In this document: one piece after another, positions 7,229-16,175 of the stretch
Position numbering within the stretch: position 1 is the first letter of the stretch
How the letters are laid out: every line of letters starts with the position of its first letter
Source of the DNA: Dehalococcoidia bacterium
GTDB lineage: Bacteria; Chloroflexota; Dehalococcoidia; Bin125
DNA: 64,000 nt
NCBI GenBank assembly: GCA_022825855.1
Contig: JAJDWB010000009.1
Span: 1-64,000 of the forward strand
Reading direction: 5' to 3'
The notes under the pieces: generated by a model
Told to the model about the DNA's origin: nothing
The model's database searches: none
Seen by the model: the letters and a program-made list of their open reading frames with translations, nothing else
Program-made: the position numbers and the translations under genes

Positions 7229-8440
7229 TTACTCGTCCACCGACACGACACCTGACCTGATAAGCGTATCGATCTCGGAGGTTGTGCGCCCGCTCAGTTC
7301 GAGGGCTTCGCGGGTGTGTTGGCCGATGGCGGAGGCGCCGTGCTGGAGCTTGATGGGGGTGCGGGAGAGGTGGACGGGGGAGCCGGAGACTTTGATGGTT
7401 TTCTGGGATTTGGCGACGGGGAGGTCGGCGATCATGCCCCGGGCGGCGATGTGAGGGTCGTTGATGATCTCGGGCAGCGTGTTCATCGGCGCGGCGATGC
7501 AGACGCCTTCGAGTTCGGCCTCCCACTCGGCGGTGGTTCGCTTCTTGAAGGCTTCGAACAAGATCGGTTCGAGGTCGGCGTGATGGTCGGTGCGGTCGGG
7601 GTTGGTCTGGAAGCGTTCGTCGTGGAGCAGGTCGTCGCGGTCGATCTTGGCGCAGAAGAGTTGCCAGTCCTTGACGCCGGCGATGACCATCCAGCCGTCG
7701 GCGGTGGGAAAGGCCTGGAAGGGCGTCACGAGCGGGTGTCGGGTGCCGATCGGCCCGGGGACCTCGTCGGTGTTGGCGGCGCGCACGACGGCGTTCTCGA
7801 GCAGCGCGACCTGGGCGTCGAGCATGGCCACGTCGACGTGCTGTCCGAGGCCGGAGGACTCGCGCTCGTGCATCGCCGCAAGCACGCCAATCGCGGTGTA
7901 CATCCCGCCCGCCATGTCGCCGATGCTGTAGCCCGGCCGCGCGGGCGGACCGCCGGGATGTCCGGTGATGCTCATCACGCCGCCCATGCCCTGGACGATC
8001 ACGTCGACGGCCGGTCGATGCTGGTAAGGCCCGGTGTGGCCGAAGCCGGATGTGGAGGCGTAGATCAGGCGCGGATTGACCGCCGACAGATCGTCGTAGC
8101 CGAGTCCGAGCCGGGCCATCGCGCCGGGACGAAAGTTCTCGGTGAGCACGTCGACGCCGCCGGCACCGGGGTCAATCAAGTCCTTGACAATCTGCACGGC
8201 ATCCGGATGCTTGAGGTCGAGCGTGACCGACTTCTTGCCTCGATTGACGCTGAAGAAATAGGTCGAGACGCCGTGCACGTACGGCCCCGCGCCGCGGTGG
8301 CGCTCGTTGGTCTCGACATGCTCGACCTTGTAGACGTCGGCGCCAAGATCGGTGAGGATCATCGAGCCGTACGGCCCGGCGAGGGCCCAGGTGAAATCGA
8401 GGATGCGAAGGCCGTCGAGCGGTCCGGGCATGTCGTCCAC
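7229..8440 (-). CDS. CaiB/BaiF family (family III) CoA-transferase
   Basis: 403 aa; transfers CoA between acyl-CoA and a carboxylic acid through an Asp-linked acyl intermediate. Seen: N-terminal GLRILDFTWALAGPYGSMIL, the LKHP/ENFRPGAMARLGLGYDDL region, YASTSGFGHTGPY, and catalytic Asp175 in SIGDMAGGMY. The start is GTG 8440, immediately after the TAG stop of the upstream CMD-like gene, so translation is probably coupled; a second in-frame ATG lies three codons in. Partner and substrate are unknown. Such genes are abundant in SAR202-type Chloroflexota. Confidence 0.92.
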   Translation of the reverse strand: MDDMPGPLDGLRILDFTWALAGPYGSMILTDLGADVYKVEHVETNERHRGAGPYVHGVSTYFFSVNRGKKSVTLDLKHPDAVQIVKDLIDPGAGGVDVLTENFRPGAMARLGLGYDDLSAVNPRLIYASTSGFGHTGPYQHRPAVDVIVQGMGGVMSITGHPGGPPARPGYSIGDMAGGMYTAIGVLAAMHERESSGLGQHVDVAMLDAQVALLENAVVRAANTDEVPGPIGTRHPLVTPFQAFPTADGWMVIAGVKDWQLFCAKIDRDDLLHDERFQTNPDRTDHHADLEPILFEAFKKRTTAEWEAELEGVCIAAPMNTLPEIINDPHIAARGMIADLPVAKSQKTIKVSGSPVHLSRTPIKLQHGASAIGQHTREALELSGRTTSEIDTLIRSGVVSVDE

Positions 8441-9001
8441 CTAGTCGAGTTCGAGGCCGGGGGTGCCCGGTTCGAGCTGGACGCCGAGGGTGTTGAGGGC
8501 CATCGAGACGAGGTTGTACTGTCCGGCGGCGAAGACGACATCCAGCATCTGCTTCGTGTCGTAGCGCTCGGCGAGGGCGTTCCAGGTTTCGTCGGTGATG
8601 AAGGCGTCGGCGTGGAGTTCGTCGGCGGCGCGGAGGAGGGCGGCTTCGTGGGAGGTCCAGGCGTCGTGGTCGGGGCCTTGCTTGACCCGTTCGACCTCTT
8701 CGAGAGTGAGGCCGGCCTGTTGACCGATGCGTCGGTGCTGTCCGAACTCGTAGCCGGATTGGCAGTTCCAGCCCATGCGCAGGATGATCAGTTCGCGCTC
8801 GCGCTCCGGCAGCGACGACTCGCCCAGCACGTGGCGTGCGAATCGGCCCCAGGCGGAGGAGAGCTCTGGGTAATGGGCGAGTGTGCGGGTGATGTTGAGC
8901 ACGGGTCCGCCGCGCGCTTCGGCGCGTTCGAGCTGGGCTTTGGACTCGCCCTCGGCGGTGTCGACGGTGAGTGGTTGGAGTCGTGGTTGGGACAGGCGCA
9001 T
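8441..9001 (-). CDS. Carboxymuconolactone decarboxylase / AhpD-like protein
   Basis: 186 aa, all-helical CMD fold. Seen: RERELIILRMGWNCQSGYEFGQH, which has the family pattern with a Cys and, nine residues on, a His; AhpD proteins have a CxxC at this site whereas only one Cys is present here. This favours a decarboxylase-like or uncharacterised enzyme over a peroxiredoxin reductase. GGAG lies 6 nt before ATG 9001. The gene abuts the CaiB gene with no gap, which points to a shared catabolic step. Confidence 0.82.
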   Translation of the reverse strand: MRLSQPRLQPLTVDTAEGESKAQLERAEARGGPVLNITRTLAHYPELSSAWGRFARHVLGESSLPERERELIILRMGWNCQSGYEFGQHRRIGQQAGLTLEEVERVKQGPDHDAWTSHEAALLRAADELHADAFITDETWNALAERYDTKQMLDVVFAAGQYNLVSMALNTLGVQLEPGTPGLELD

Positions 9002-9060
9002 GTCGGCTCCTTCGCTGGAACGGCAGGATAAGGGAGCCGAGGTCTCAGCGACGGGATCAC

Positions 9061-9876
9061 CTAGTCGTCGTCGTCCTCATCATCGTCGTCATCGTCCTCC
9101 AACTCAATCTCGTGCGCGCGCATGGTTTGGCTGGCGCTGTAGTAGCGACCTTCAACCTCGACGTTGCGGCCCGCAATCAGCCATGAAGGCACGGAGCGGA
9201 AGCTGGAGAGGTCGACAGTGACGATGTCGGGCAGACTGGAGAGGCTGAGGTACTCGGACTCCGTAATCCGCAGTCGGAATGACTTGTCGGCGCGGTCAAC
9301 GGAGACAACGCTTCCTTCGAACTCGGCGTAGCGCGAGTACTCGCGGGCTTCGGTTTCTGGCAGGGCCGGCGGATTGGGCAGTCCGCCGAGGCGAGGCGCG
9401 GTTTCAGCTTTCCAGTTCGACCATTCGGACCATTGGTAGGAGCCAGCGTTCGTGGACGATTCGCGTCCGGCAATGACGATGAAGAAGTAGCGCTGTCCGC
9501 CGATCAGGTTGGTGATCGTGACATCGCTGCTGGAGCCGGATAGACGCGGCCAGTAGCGTCCGCCGGAGCCGTCAGCGGCGACCAGGTAGACGAGGTGCAG
9601 TTCGGCGTTGGCGGCGGCGGTCCAGGTCAGGTCAACGCTGCCTGCTGCCGAACCGACGGAGGCGGCGAGGCCGATTGGGTTACCCAATGCAGTCGGCAGC
9701 GCCGGAGGTGGGGGCGTGTCGTCTTCGGTCTGCGCAGCGGTCGGAGTAGTCTCGAACTGGCCAATCTGAATGCCGCCTGCGACCACCGCGATTACGAGAG
9801 CCGCAGCGGTAATCGCGCCGACAACCAAGCCGGCCCTGAGCCGGTTCCCGTCGCGCAGTGAGTTGAAGACGGACAT
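9061..9876 (-). CDS. Membrane-anchored FN3-domain protein with poly-Asp tail
   Basis: 271 aa. Seen: a short cytoplasmic N-terminus, one transmembrane segment (about residues 15-38, GLVVGAITAAALVIAVVAGG), a Thr/Pro-rich linker, and a fibronectin type III-like domain (about 60-165, with VDLTWTAAANAELHLVYL and TNLIGGQRYFFIVIA). A second small beta-domain follows (about 185-255, EFEGSVVSVDRADKSFRLRI...) resembling DUF5666-type OB folds. The last 15 residues are almost all Asp/Glu, encoded by GAC/GAT/GAG triplets. It is probably exported and surface-exposed. It follows hisC by 19 bp but has no evident link to histidine. Function unknown. Confidence 0.6.
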   Translation of the reverse strand: MSVFNSLRDGNRLRAGLVVGAITAAALVIAVVAGGIQIGQFETTPTAAQTEDDTPPPPALPTALGNPIGLAASVGSAAGSVDLTWTAAANAELHLVYLVAADGSGGRYWPRLSGSSSDVTITNLIGGQRYFFIVIAGRESSTNAGSYQWSEWSNWKAETAPRLGGLPNPPALPETEAREYSRYAEFEGSVVSVDRADKSFRLRITESEYLSLSSLPDIVTVDLSSFRSVPSWLIAGRNVEVEGRYYSASQTMRAHEIELEDDDDDDEDDDD

Positions 9877-9895
9877 GAGTCGTTTCCAAACAAGC

Positions 9896-11011
9896 TCACA
9901 CGGCTTCTAGTAGCCGCATCTTCAGCGTATCGATCTGATCGGCGCGAGGCACTGAAATGCGCAGGTAGTTGGTCAGCAGCGGGCCGCTGTAGGTGCGGGT
10001 GAAGACGCCGACCGAGGCGAGACGGTCGTGCAGCTCGCGGCCGGTTCCGACGTTCGGGTCGACGCGGATCAGGATGAAGTTGGCCTGGGACGGCAGCGGC
10101 GTGAGGCCCTCCAGTTCGAGGAGTGCGTTGAAGAGCTGGTCCCGGGTCTCACGGATGGCGTCGATCTGCGTGCCGATTTCGGCGGCGCTGTCGATGGCGG
10201 CGATGGCGGCGATTTCGGCGGCCTGGTTGACGTTGTAGGGCTGCTTGATCTTGATCAGATCGGTGACGAGGTCGGGGTTGGCCAGGGCGTAGCCGAGCCT
10301 GAGTCCGGCGATGCCGGCCCACTTGCTGAAGGTGCGCATGACGATCAATCGCGGGAACTCGGCCAGCAGATTCTGGGCGGACGCGTCCATGCCGGCGAAC
10401 TCGACGTAGGCCTCGTCGAGGATGACGGTCGCGCCGAGATCGAGGATGCGCCTGAGCAGATCGCGGCGGACGAGGTCGCCGCTGGGGTTGTTGGGCGAGG
10501 TGAGGACGACGATGTTGTCTCGGCCTGCTTGCTCAACCGCTTCGAGGAGCTTGTCCGGACGGAGTGCGAAGCGGGTGTCTCGGGGGATGTCGATGAGATT
10601 GAGTTCGTTGATATCGGCGAGGAAGGGGTACATGCCGAAGGATGGGGTGCAGGTGACGACGGTTCCGCCGGGCGGGAGGATGGCCCGGAAGGAGAGGTCG
10701 AGGAGTTCATCGGCGCCGGCGCCGGCGAGGATCCTCGACGGGTCGAGTCCGGTGTAGCGAGACAGCGCCTGCCGCAGTTCGGCCTGGTTGGGGTCGGGAT
10801 AGATGGAGCCGAAGCCTGGGTCGGACAGCGCCTGCGCCAGGGCCTCACGGACGCGGGGATGCATCCCGTAGGGATTCTCGTTGGCGTCGAGCTTGAGGCA
10901 GTCTTCAGGTTGGAGTCCGGCCTGACGGGCGCGCTCGGCGAGGGGCACGACGGGCGCGTAGCCGGGCAGTTGAGCCAGATGCGGGCGGACTTGCGGCGGC
11001 TGGTCGCTCAT
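9896..11011 (-). CDS. hisC: Histidinol-phosphate aminotransferase
   Basis: 371-aa fold-type I PLP enzyme, converting imidazole acetol phosphate and glutamate to histidinol phosphate. Seen: LDANENPYGMHPRV, the NPN-type VLTSPNNPSGDLV, DEAYVEFAG, and the PLP-lysine motif TFSKWAGIAGLRLGYA. The start ATG overlaps the hisD stop (ATGA), so hisD-hisC are translationally coupled. The HisC identity fits both the sequence and the hisD neighbour; other aromatic aminotransferases of this subfamily are less likely. Confidence 0.95.
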   Translation of the reverse strand: MSDQPPQVRPHLAQLPGYAPVVPLAERARQAGLQPEDCLKLDANENPYGMHPRVREALAQALSDPGFGSIYPDPNQAELRQALSRYTGLDPSRILAGAGADELLDLSFRAILPPGGTVVTCTPSFGMYPFLADINELNLIDIPRDTRFALRPDKLLEAVEQAGRDNIVVLTSPNNPSGDLVRRDLLRRILDLGATVILDEAYVEFAGMDASAQNLLAEFPRLIVMRTFSKWAGIAGLRLGYALANPDLVTDLIKIKQPYNVNQAAEIAAIAAIDSAAEIGTQIDAIRETRDQLFNALLELEGLTPLPSQANFILIRVDPNVGTGRELHDRLASVGVFTRTYSGPLLTNYLRISVPRADQIDTLKMRLLEAV

Positions 11012-12369
11012 CGATCGCGCCGGCGGCGTTCCAGCGAGCGGGCGTGGGCGTCGAGCTGCTCGGCGTGGGCGATGAGCTCGGCGTCGGCGGAGACTTCGTC
11101 GAGCAAGTCGTCGCTGACCTGGACGACGGTGGTGATCTTCATGAACTCGCCCACGTTGAGGGCGGAGGCGAAGCGGGCCGAGCCGCCGGTGGGCATCACG
11201 TGAGAGGGCCCGGCCACGTAGTCGCCGAGCGCCTCGGGGGAGGCTTCGCCGACGAAGAGTCCGCCTGCGTTGTGCACGTCGCCGACTCGCTCCCGCGCGT
11301 CCTCAACGACCAGGGCGAGGTGCTCGGGCGCATACTCGTTGGCGATGTCGAGGGCCTGGTCGAGGTCGGGGACATAGGCGAGTCCGCCGCGGTTCTGTAA
11401 GGAGCTGAGGGCGATCTGCCTTCGCGGCAGATCGGCGCACTGTTCGATCACCTGGCGGGCGACTTCGCGGGCCAGGGACTCGCTGGTCGAGATCAGGATC
11501 GGCGCGGCGAAGTCGTCGTGCTCGGCCTGGGCGAGCAGGTCGGCGGCGACCAACTCGGGGTTGGCGGAGTCGTCGGCGATGATCAGGGTCTCGGTGGGAC
11601 CGTAGATCGCGTCGATGCCGACCACGCCGTAGAGGCGCCGCTTGGCGGCGGTGACGAAGCGGTTACCGGGTCCGAAGATCTTGTCGACGGCCCCGATCGA
11701 CTCGGTGCCGTAGGCGAGCGCGGCGATGGCCTGGGCGCCGCCGACCTTGTAGACCGTGCTGACGCCGGCGATCTCGGCGGCGACCAGTTTGAGCGCGTTG
11801 ACCCGGGCGGAGCCGTCGTCGGCGGGCACGGCGGGCGATGCGATGACGACCTCGGGCACGCCGGCGACCATCGCCGGGATCGCGGTGTGCAGGACCGTGG
11901 ATGGGTAGACGGCGGCGGTGCCGGGGACGTAGAGGCCGACACGGGCCAGGGGTCGGACGACTTGTCCCAGGCCGTCGCTGGAGAACGACTGCGCGGCGTG
12001 CTCGAGCTGGAGTTCGTGATAACGGCGGACTCGTTCGGCTGCGTGCTGCAGTGCCGAGACCAGGTCCGGCGAGACCTCGCGGCGGGCCTGCGCAAACTCC
12101 GCTTCGGTCACGACCAGGGAGTCCGGGGCCGCGCCGTCGATCGCCTCGGCGATCTCGCGTACGGCGTCGTCGCCGCCGCTGCGGACGCGATCGATGATCC
12201 GGCGTACCGCCTCCTCGAACTCGGGCTCGTCGTCGAACAGGCGGCGCAGGATCTGACGTTCAAACTCGCTCAGCTCGTCGTCATCGGGTCGGCGGCGGGC
12301 GAGCAGTCGTTCTCGGGCTTGCTCGGCTCCTTGCCAGATCGGGAGCTCAGCGTTGGCGGCGCCGACCAT
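11008..12369 (-). CDS. hisD: Histidinol dehydrogenase
   Basis: 453 aa; the last two steps of histidine synthesis, oxidising histidinol to histidine with two NAD+ and zinc. Seen: VRPLARVGLYVPGGTA-like region (here VGLYVPGTAAVYPSTVLHTAIPA), KVGGAQAIAALAYGTESI, DKIFGPGNRFVTAAKRRLYG, AEHDDFAAPILIST, EYAPEHLALVVED, and GPSHVMPTGGSARFAS. The start overlaps the preceding gene's stop as TGATG and the stop overlaps the hisC start. Confidence 0.97.
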   Translation of the reverse strand: MVGAANAELPIWQGAEQARERLLARRRPDDDELSEFERQILRRLFDDEPEFEEAVRRIIDRVRSGGDDAVREIAEAIDGAAPDSLVVTEAEFAQARREVSPDLVSALQHAAERVRRYHELQLEHAAQSFSSDGLGQVVRPLARVGLYVPGTAAVYPSTVLHTAIPAMVAGVPEVVIASPAVPADDGSARVNALKLVAAEIAGVSTVYKVGGAQAIAALAYGTESIGAVDKIFGPGNRFVTAAKRRLYGVVGIDAIYGPTETLIIADDSANPELVAADLLAQAEHDDFAAPILISTSESLAREVARQVIEQCADLPRRQIALSSLQNRGGLAYVPDLDQALDIANEYAPEHLALVVEDARERVGDVHNAGGLFVGEASPEALGDYVAGPSHVMPTGGSARFASALNVGEFMKITTVVQVSDDLLDEVSADAELIAHAEQLDAHARSLERRRRDR

Positions 12370-13133
12370 CAGGCGGCGCCTAACCAGTCGCGGAGGACGG
12401 TGGCGGTGCGTTCGGAGGTGGACTCGAAGAACCCATCGAGGACGCTCTGTTCGACGTGCCCCAAGGTGTCGTCGAGCAGCTCGGGGATGGTCTCCATGAA
12501 CTCGCGCAGTCCGGACTCACTCTCGATGCCGGCGCCCTTGAGGTGGCGCGAGGCGATGAATGAGAAGCGCTCCCAGTCGGGCGGATGCTCGGTCATTGCG
12601 GCGGTCGTGTCGCGCCACTGTTCGAGCAGGCCTCGATCGACGAAGCCCGCGTCGATCTCGACGGCCGAGCCGAACAGGGCGCGGCGGAGGTGTTGCATCT
12701 CGCCGGCCGCCTCGCGTTCGCGGCGGTCGAGCTCGTACTGCAGCACACGATCCAGCAAGTTGGCCTGCGACCCGCCGCCCAGCACCGAGCGGCTGCCAAA
12801 GAACGGCCGGTATATCTGGAGGACGTATTCCTGGTCCATGATTACGTGCGTGAGATAACCGGCGACCCAGGCGCGAGTCTCGGTCGTCAGGTTGGAGGGA
12901 TCGCGAAACATGCGGTGAGTGGAGAAAAAGTTCTCGACGCAGTCCTGGTGTCCGTCGTCGTAGATGTCGAAGAAGTGTGTACGCTCGCGGTCCCAGCGGG
13001 TGAGGACGCGGATGTCGGGCGTCGTCGCGCCGAGCAGGAAATCGCCGTTGGAGCGGCCGAGATCGAGTCCGTCGGCGGCGACCCCTGCGCCCGCGCGGAC
13101 GGCGGCGATCATGTGCGAAACGAGTGGAGGCAT
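12369..13133 (-). CDS. Zinc-dependent phospholipase C-like (PF00882-type) protein
   Basis: 254 aa, mostly helical. Seen: an N-terminal PPLVSHMIAAV, then NGDFLLGATTPDIRVLTRWDRERTHFFD, and AGYLTHVIMDQEY. This is the spacing of Asp/His residues typical of the zinc phospholipase C / S1-P1 nuclease family of short bacterial proteins (release of stored product or membrane lipid cleavage). No signal peptide is evident, so a cytosolic or non-classical location is implied. The stop overlaps hisD by one base (TGATG). A TAAACT hexamer 6 nt before ATG 13133 suggests a leaderless mRNA. The biochemical role is uncertain. Confidence 0.55.
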   Translation of the reverse strand: MPPLVSHMIAAVRAGAGVAADGLDLGRSNGDFLLGATTPDIRVLTRWDRERTHFFDIYDDGHQDCVENFFSTHRMFRDPSNLTTETRAWVAGYLTHVIMDQEYVLQIYRPFFGSRSVLGGGSQANLLDRVLQYELDRREREAAGEMQHLRRALFGSAVEIDAGFVDRGLLEQWRDTTAAMTEHPPDWERFSFIASRHLKGAGIESESGLREFMETIPELLDDTLGHVEQSVLDGFFESTSERTATVLRDWLGAA

Positions 13134-13139
13134 GATCGG

Positions 13140-13162
13140 AGTTTATCGCGCCTGCGTATTCT
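13140..13162. promoter_or_regulatory. Two divergent -10 elements of probable leaderless transcripts
   Basis: The intergenic gap is only 35 bp. On the minus strand TAAACT (13145 down to 13140) lies 6 nt from ATG 13133; on the plus strand TATTCT (13157-13162) lies 6 nt from ATG 13169. Neither gene has a ribosome-binding site. The mirrored spacing supports two divergent promoters with transcription starting at the start codons. Confidence 0.5.
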
Positions 13163-13168
13163 TGAGTC

Positions 13169-14530
13169 ATGAGCAGTTTGCTTCGGCGTCCCATGCGAGT
13201 GCTGGCCCTGGCGTTGCTGTGTCTGGGGCTGGGCTCGGCGATGCTCAGCGGTTGCGGTTCGGACAATCCGCGCGGCGCGATTCATGTGTCGGAGCTGGCG
13301 CAGGACATCGGACCGGTGTCGGCGAACTTCATCGTGCGCGCGCTGGATCGGGCGGAAAAGCAGGACGCGGCGCTGTGGGTGTTGATGTTGGACACACCGG
13401 GCGGGCTGATCTCGTCCACGGACGACATCGTGCAGCGGCTGCTGGCCGCCGAGATACCGGTCGCGGTGTTTGTCGCGCCTGCGGGCGGCCGCGCGGCATC
13501 GGCGGGCACGTTCATCACGATGGCGGGTCACATCGCAGCGATGGCGCCGAACACGCAGATCGGGGCGGCGCATCCGATCGCCGGCGGCGGTGAGGACATC
13601 GACGGCGACCTGCGTGAGAAGGTCACCAACGACGCCGCGGCCGACATTCGCGGGATCGCCAAGCATCGCAACCGCAACGCCGAGTGGGCGGAGGACGCGG
13701 TGCGTAAGTCTGTCTCGATCACCGGCGACGAGGCGGTGGCGCTCAACGTGGTCGATCTCGTCGCCACCGACCTGCGCGATCTGCTCGATCAGATCGACGG
13801 ACGGGTGATTCAGCTCGATCCCGACGGCGAGAACGTGATCCTCAATCTCGCGGGCGCGCCGATCGTGGAGACGAACTACAACTTCGCCGAATCGGTGCTG
13901 GACGTGATTGCGGATCCGAACATCGCCTTCATTTTCACCTCGCTCGGCAGCTTGCTGTTGATCATTGAGGCGTTCTCTCCGGGTCTGGTTGGTCCGGGCG
14001 TGTTCGGCGTGATCATGCTGATCTTCGGATTCTTCGCGCTGGGTCCGCTGGACACGAACCCGGCCGGTATCGCGCTGCTGGTCCTGGCGATCATCTTGCT
14101 GGTTGCGGAGGTGTTCGTCGCCGGCTTCGGATTCCTCGGCATTGGCGGGATCGTTGCGTTGATCCTGGGCGGACTGTTGCTGATTGGGGATGCGTCGGTC
14201 GATGCGGAACGAGTATCTATCTGGGCGTTGATCGTCGGCGCGGGCCTGGTTGGGCTAGTGGTGTTTGGGCTGGGCGCGCTGATTGCGGTGGATCGGCGCA
14301 AGCCCAAGTGGACCTACCGCAACCGGCAGGGCATCGTGGGCAGAGAAGGCCAGGCGCACAACACGCTGTCGCCGGGCGGCACCGTGATGGTGGACGCCGA
14401 GCTGTGGTCGGCGCGCTCGGCTGCGGGAGTGGAGATTCCCGAGGGGGCGACGATCAGGGTTGTCGGCACCGAGGGATTGACGGCGATCGTGGAGTCGTTG
14501 GAACCGCCGGTGGAGGAGCCGGATGAGTGA
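13169..14530 (+). CDS. NfeD family membrane-bound serine protease (long form)
   Basis: 453 aa. Seen: an N-terminal signal with a lipobox-like LSGC (Cys29), a ClpP-class protease domain with nucleophile Ser111 in RAASAGTF and general-base Lys151 in REKVTNDAAADIRG (40 residues apart, as in known NfeD proteases), four to five transmembrane segments (about 245-375), and a soluble NfeD OB-fold domain at the C-terminus (about 385-445). The family cleaves hydrophobic regions of membrane proteins such as stomatins. No stomatin partner gene is adjacent. The 3' end overlaps the following DUF1801 gene by 8 bp. Confidence 0.9.
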   Translation: MSSLLRRPMRVLALALLCLGLGSAMLSGCGSDNPRGAIHVSELAQDIGPVSANFIVRALDRAEKQDAALWVLMLDTPGGLISSTDDIVQRLLAAEIPVAVFVAPAGGRAASAGTFITMAGHIAAMAPNTQIGAAHPIAGGGEDIDGDLREKVTNDAAADIRGIAKHRNRNAEWAEDAVRKSVSITGDEAVALNVVDLVATDLRDLLDQIDGRVIQLDPDGENVILNLAGAPIVETNYNFAESVLDVIADPNIAFIFTSLGSLLLIIEAFSPGLVGPGVFGVIMLIFGFFALGPLDTNPAGIALLVLAIILLVAEVFVAGFGFLGIGGIVALILGGLLLIGDASVDAERVSIWALIVGAGLVGLVVFGLGALIAVDRRKPKWTYRNRQGIVGREGQAHNTLSPGGTVMVDAELWSARSAAGVEIPEGATIRVVGTEGLTAIVESLEPPVEEPDE

Positions 14531-14894
14531 GTCCGGGTTCGATCGCTACTTTACCGAGCTTGAGGAGGCTGAACGGCTCGTTGCGTATCGGATTCGCGAC
14601 GCGGTGCGAGAGGCCGTAGACGGGAATCCGCTGGTCTCGGAGACGACGAAATGGAACTATCCAGCTTGGGTGCATGACGGCAAGCAGGGCAACATGTGCA
14701 GCATCATGGGCGCGAACGGGTACGTGCGGTTGCAGTTCTTTCGAGGGATGGAGCTACCCGACGCCGAGTCGCGCCTTGAAGGCACTGGGAAGGGCATGCG
14801 GCACCTGAAGGTGTGGTGTGACGGGGAGTTTCCAAGGGAGGAGATTCGGGGGTTGGTGCTAGATGCGATGGCGTTGTATGGCGGTCGGGAGTAG
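14523..14894 (+). CDS. DUF1801 (YdhG-like) domain protein
   Basis: 123 aa single-domain protein. Seen: a central ETTKWNYPAWVHDGKQGNMCSI stretch, in which KWNYPAW and the following NMC(S) match the DUF1801 pattern, then GYVRLQFFRG and GTGKGMRHLKV. This small family is widespread; its function is not established, though some members are thought to bind iron-sulfur assembly partners or small ligands. ATG 14523 lies inside the end of the NfeD gene, so it is probably translated by coupling. Confidence 0.75.
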   Translation: MSESGFDRYFTELEEAERLVAYRIRDAVREAVDGNPLVSETTKWNYPAWVHDGKQGNMCSIMGANGYVRLQFFRGMELPDAESRLEGTGKGMRHLKVWCDGEFPREEIRGLVLDAMALYGGRE

Positions 14895-14898
14895 GGGT

Positions 14899-14990
14899 AG
14901 CCGGACCCTCACCCCTCGCCTTCGCGGGGCAGGCTCTAGCCCCCCGCATCAAGTGCGGGGCAGGCTTCTCCCAGAGGAAGGGGGGACCGG
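14899..14990. repeat. REP-like palindromic repeat in a convergent gap
   Basis: The element starts GGACCCTCACCCC and contains a perfect hairpin, CCCCGCA (14942-14948), loop TCAAG, TGCGGGG (14954-14960), plus a second imperfect one around 14910-14930. The GGACCCTCACCCC end recurs at 53.2 kb. It lies between the convergent DUF1801 and rplS genes, so it may serve as a shared 3' stem for both transcripts. Confidence 0.65.
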
Positions 14991-15002
14991 AGGTGCGCGG
15001 TC

Positions 15003-15371
15003 CTAATAGGAGTGGATGGCGCGCTTGGAGTTTCGCGGGCGCTGGGGGATGCGGGCGGCTCGGCCGGTGCGATCGCGCAGGTAGTAGAGGCGCGAGCGGC
15101 GGACCCGGCCGCGGCGGGTGACCTCGACTTTTTCGATCCGCGGCGAGTGAAAGAGGAAGGTGCGCTCGACACCGATGCCCTTGGTCACGCGGCGGACGGT
15201 GAAGTTGGAGGAGGAGCCCTGCTTCTTGCGCCGGATCACGACGCCTTCAAAGACCTGAGTGCGCTCGCGGTCGCCCTCGACGATCACGGCGTGGACGCGA
15301 ACGGTGTCGCCGGGCTGAAACTCCTCGATGTCCGGGTTGCGTTCAATAGTCAGTAGATCGCTGCGGTCCAT
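15003..15371 (-). CDS. rplS: 50S ribosomal protein L19
   Basis: 122-aa bL19, at the 30S-50S interface. Seen: [47 protein letters not shown] and [21 protein letters not shown], all classic L19 segments. I chose ATG 15371 over an in-frame TTG two codons upstream because CGGAG lies 6 nt before the ATG. It is downstream of trmD by 84 bp on the same strand, matching the conserved trmD-rplS order; rpsP and rimM are not here. Confidence 0.97.
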   Translation of the reverse strand: MDRSDLLTIERNPDIEEFQPGDTVRVHAVIVEGDRERTQVFEGVVIRRKKQGSSSNFTVRRVTKGIGVERTFLFHSPRIEKVEVTRRGRVRRSRLYYLRDRTGRAARIPQRPRNSKRAIHSY

Positions 15372-15455
15372 GGTCAACTCCGGACGAGACGGTTGGGACG
15401 AACACTCGTCATGTCATCTTATGCCTGCGCGCCGCTTGCGTACCAGCGCGGCGGT

Positions 15456-16175
15456 TCAGCGATCTTGCGACTCGCTCGTTGTCTCCGACACATCATCGAC
15501 CATCGGCAGCAAGTCGGGACGCCGCTCTCGAGTGCGTTGGAGCTGTTGTTGGCGACGCCAGCGTTCGATTGCTGCGTGGTCTCCGCTGAGCAGGACGTCG
15601 GGTACGCGCCAGCCGCGAAACTCGGGCGGCCGTGTGTACTGGGGATACTCGAGCAGGCCTTCGGAGAACGACTCTTCGACGGTCGACTCGGACGATCCGA
15701 GCGCGCCGGGCTGGAGACGAACGACGGCGTCAACGAGGACCACGGCGGCGGGCTCGCCTCCGGAGAGGACGTAGTCGCCGATCGAGACCTCGACGTCGGC
15801 CAGGTGCGCCCGGACCCGCTCGTCCACGCCTTCGTAGCGCCCGCAGAGCAGGATCAGCCTGTCTTCCAATGCGAGCCGTTGGACGAGCGACTGATCGAGT
15901 TTGCGGCCCTGCGGCGTGAGCAGCAGGCAGCGTCCGGGATTGCCTTGCTCGCGCAGCGCCTCGACGGCGCGGAACCAGGGTTCGGGTTTCATCACCATGC
16001 CGGCCCCGCCGCCGTAGGGATAGTCATCGACCGTACGGTGGCGATCGCTGGTGTAGTCGCGCAGGTCGTGCACGAAGATCTCGACCAGGCCTCGGTCGCG
16101 GGCGCGTTTGACGATGCTGTGCTCGAATGCGCCCGCGACCAACGGCGGGAAGATGGTGACGAGATCGATTCTCAT
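15456..16175 (-). CDS. trmD: tRNA (guanine37-N1)-methyltransferase
   Basis: 239 aa SPOUT-fold enzyme that makes m1G37 next to the anticodon and prevents frameshifting. Seen: [12 protein letters not shown] at the N-terminus, [22 protein letters not shown], the SAM-binding knot [11 protein letters not shown] and [13 protein letters not shown], and a later [18 protein letters not shown]. The ATG overlaps the ftsZ stop (ATGA), so this tRNA modification gene is translated at the end of the division operon. Confidence 0.97.
   Translation of the reverse strand: MRIDLVTIFPPLVAGAFEHSIVKRARDRGLVEIFVHDLRDYTSDRHRTVDDYPYGGGAGMVMKPEPWFRAVEALREQGNPGRCLLLTPQGRKLDQSLVQRLALEDRLILLCGRYEGVDERVRAHLADVEVSIGDYVLSGGEPAAVVLVDAVVRLQPGALGSSESTVEESFSEGLLEYPQYTRPPEFRGWRVPDVLLSGDHAAIERWRRQQQLQRTRERRPDLLPMVDDVSETTSESQDR

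Noticed and set aside
4845-7454. 869-codon plus-strand open frame
   Set aside because: It is the antisense shadow of the secreted protein gene, Gly/Val/Arg-rich with no domain.
7316-9031. 571-codon plus-strand open frame
   Set aside because: Antisense shadow of the CaiB and CMD-like genes; GC-rich codon bias opens the opposite frame.
14899-14990. Classical rho-independent terminator
   Set aside because: Hairpins are strong but no T-run follows on either strand; kept as a repeat.
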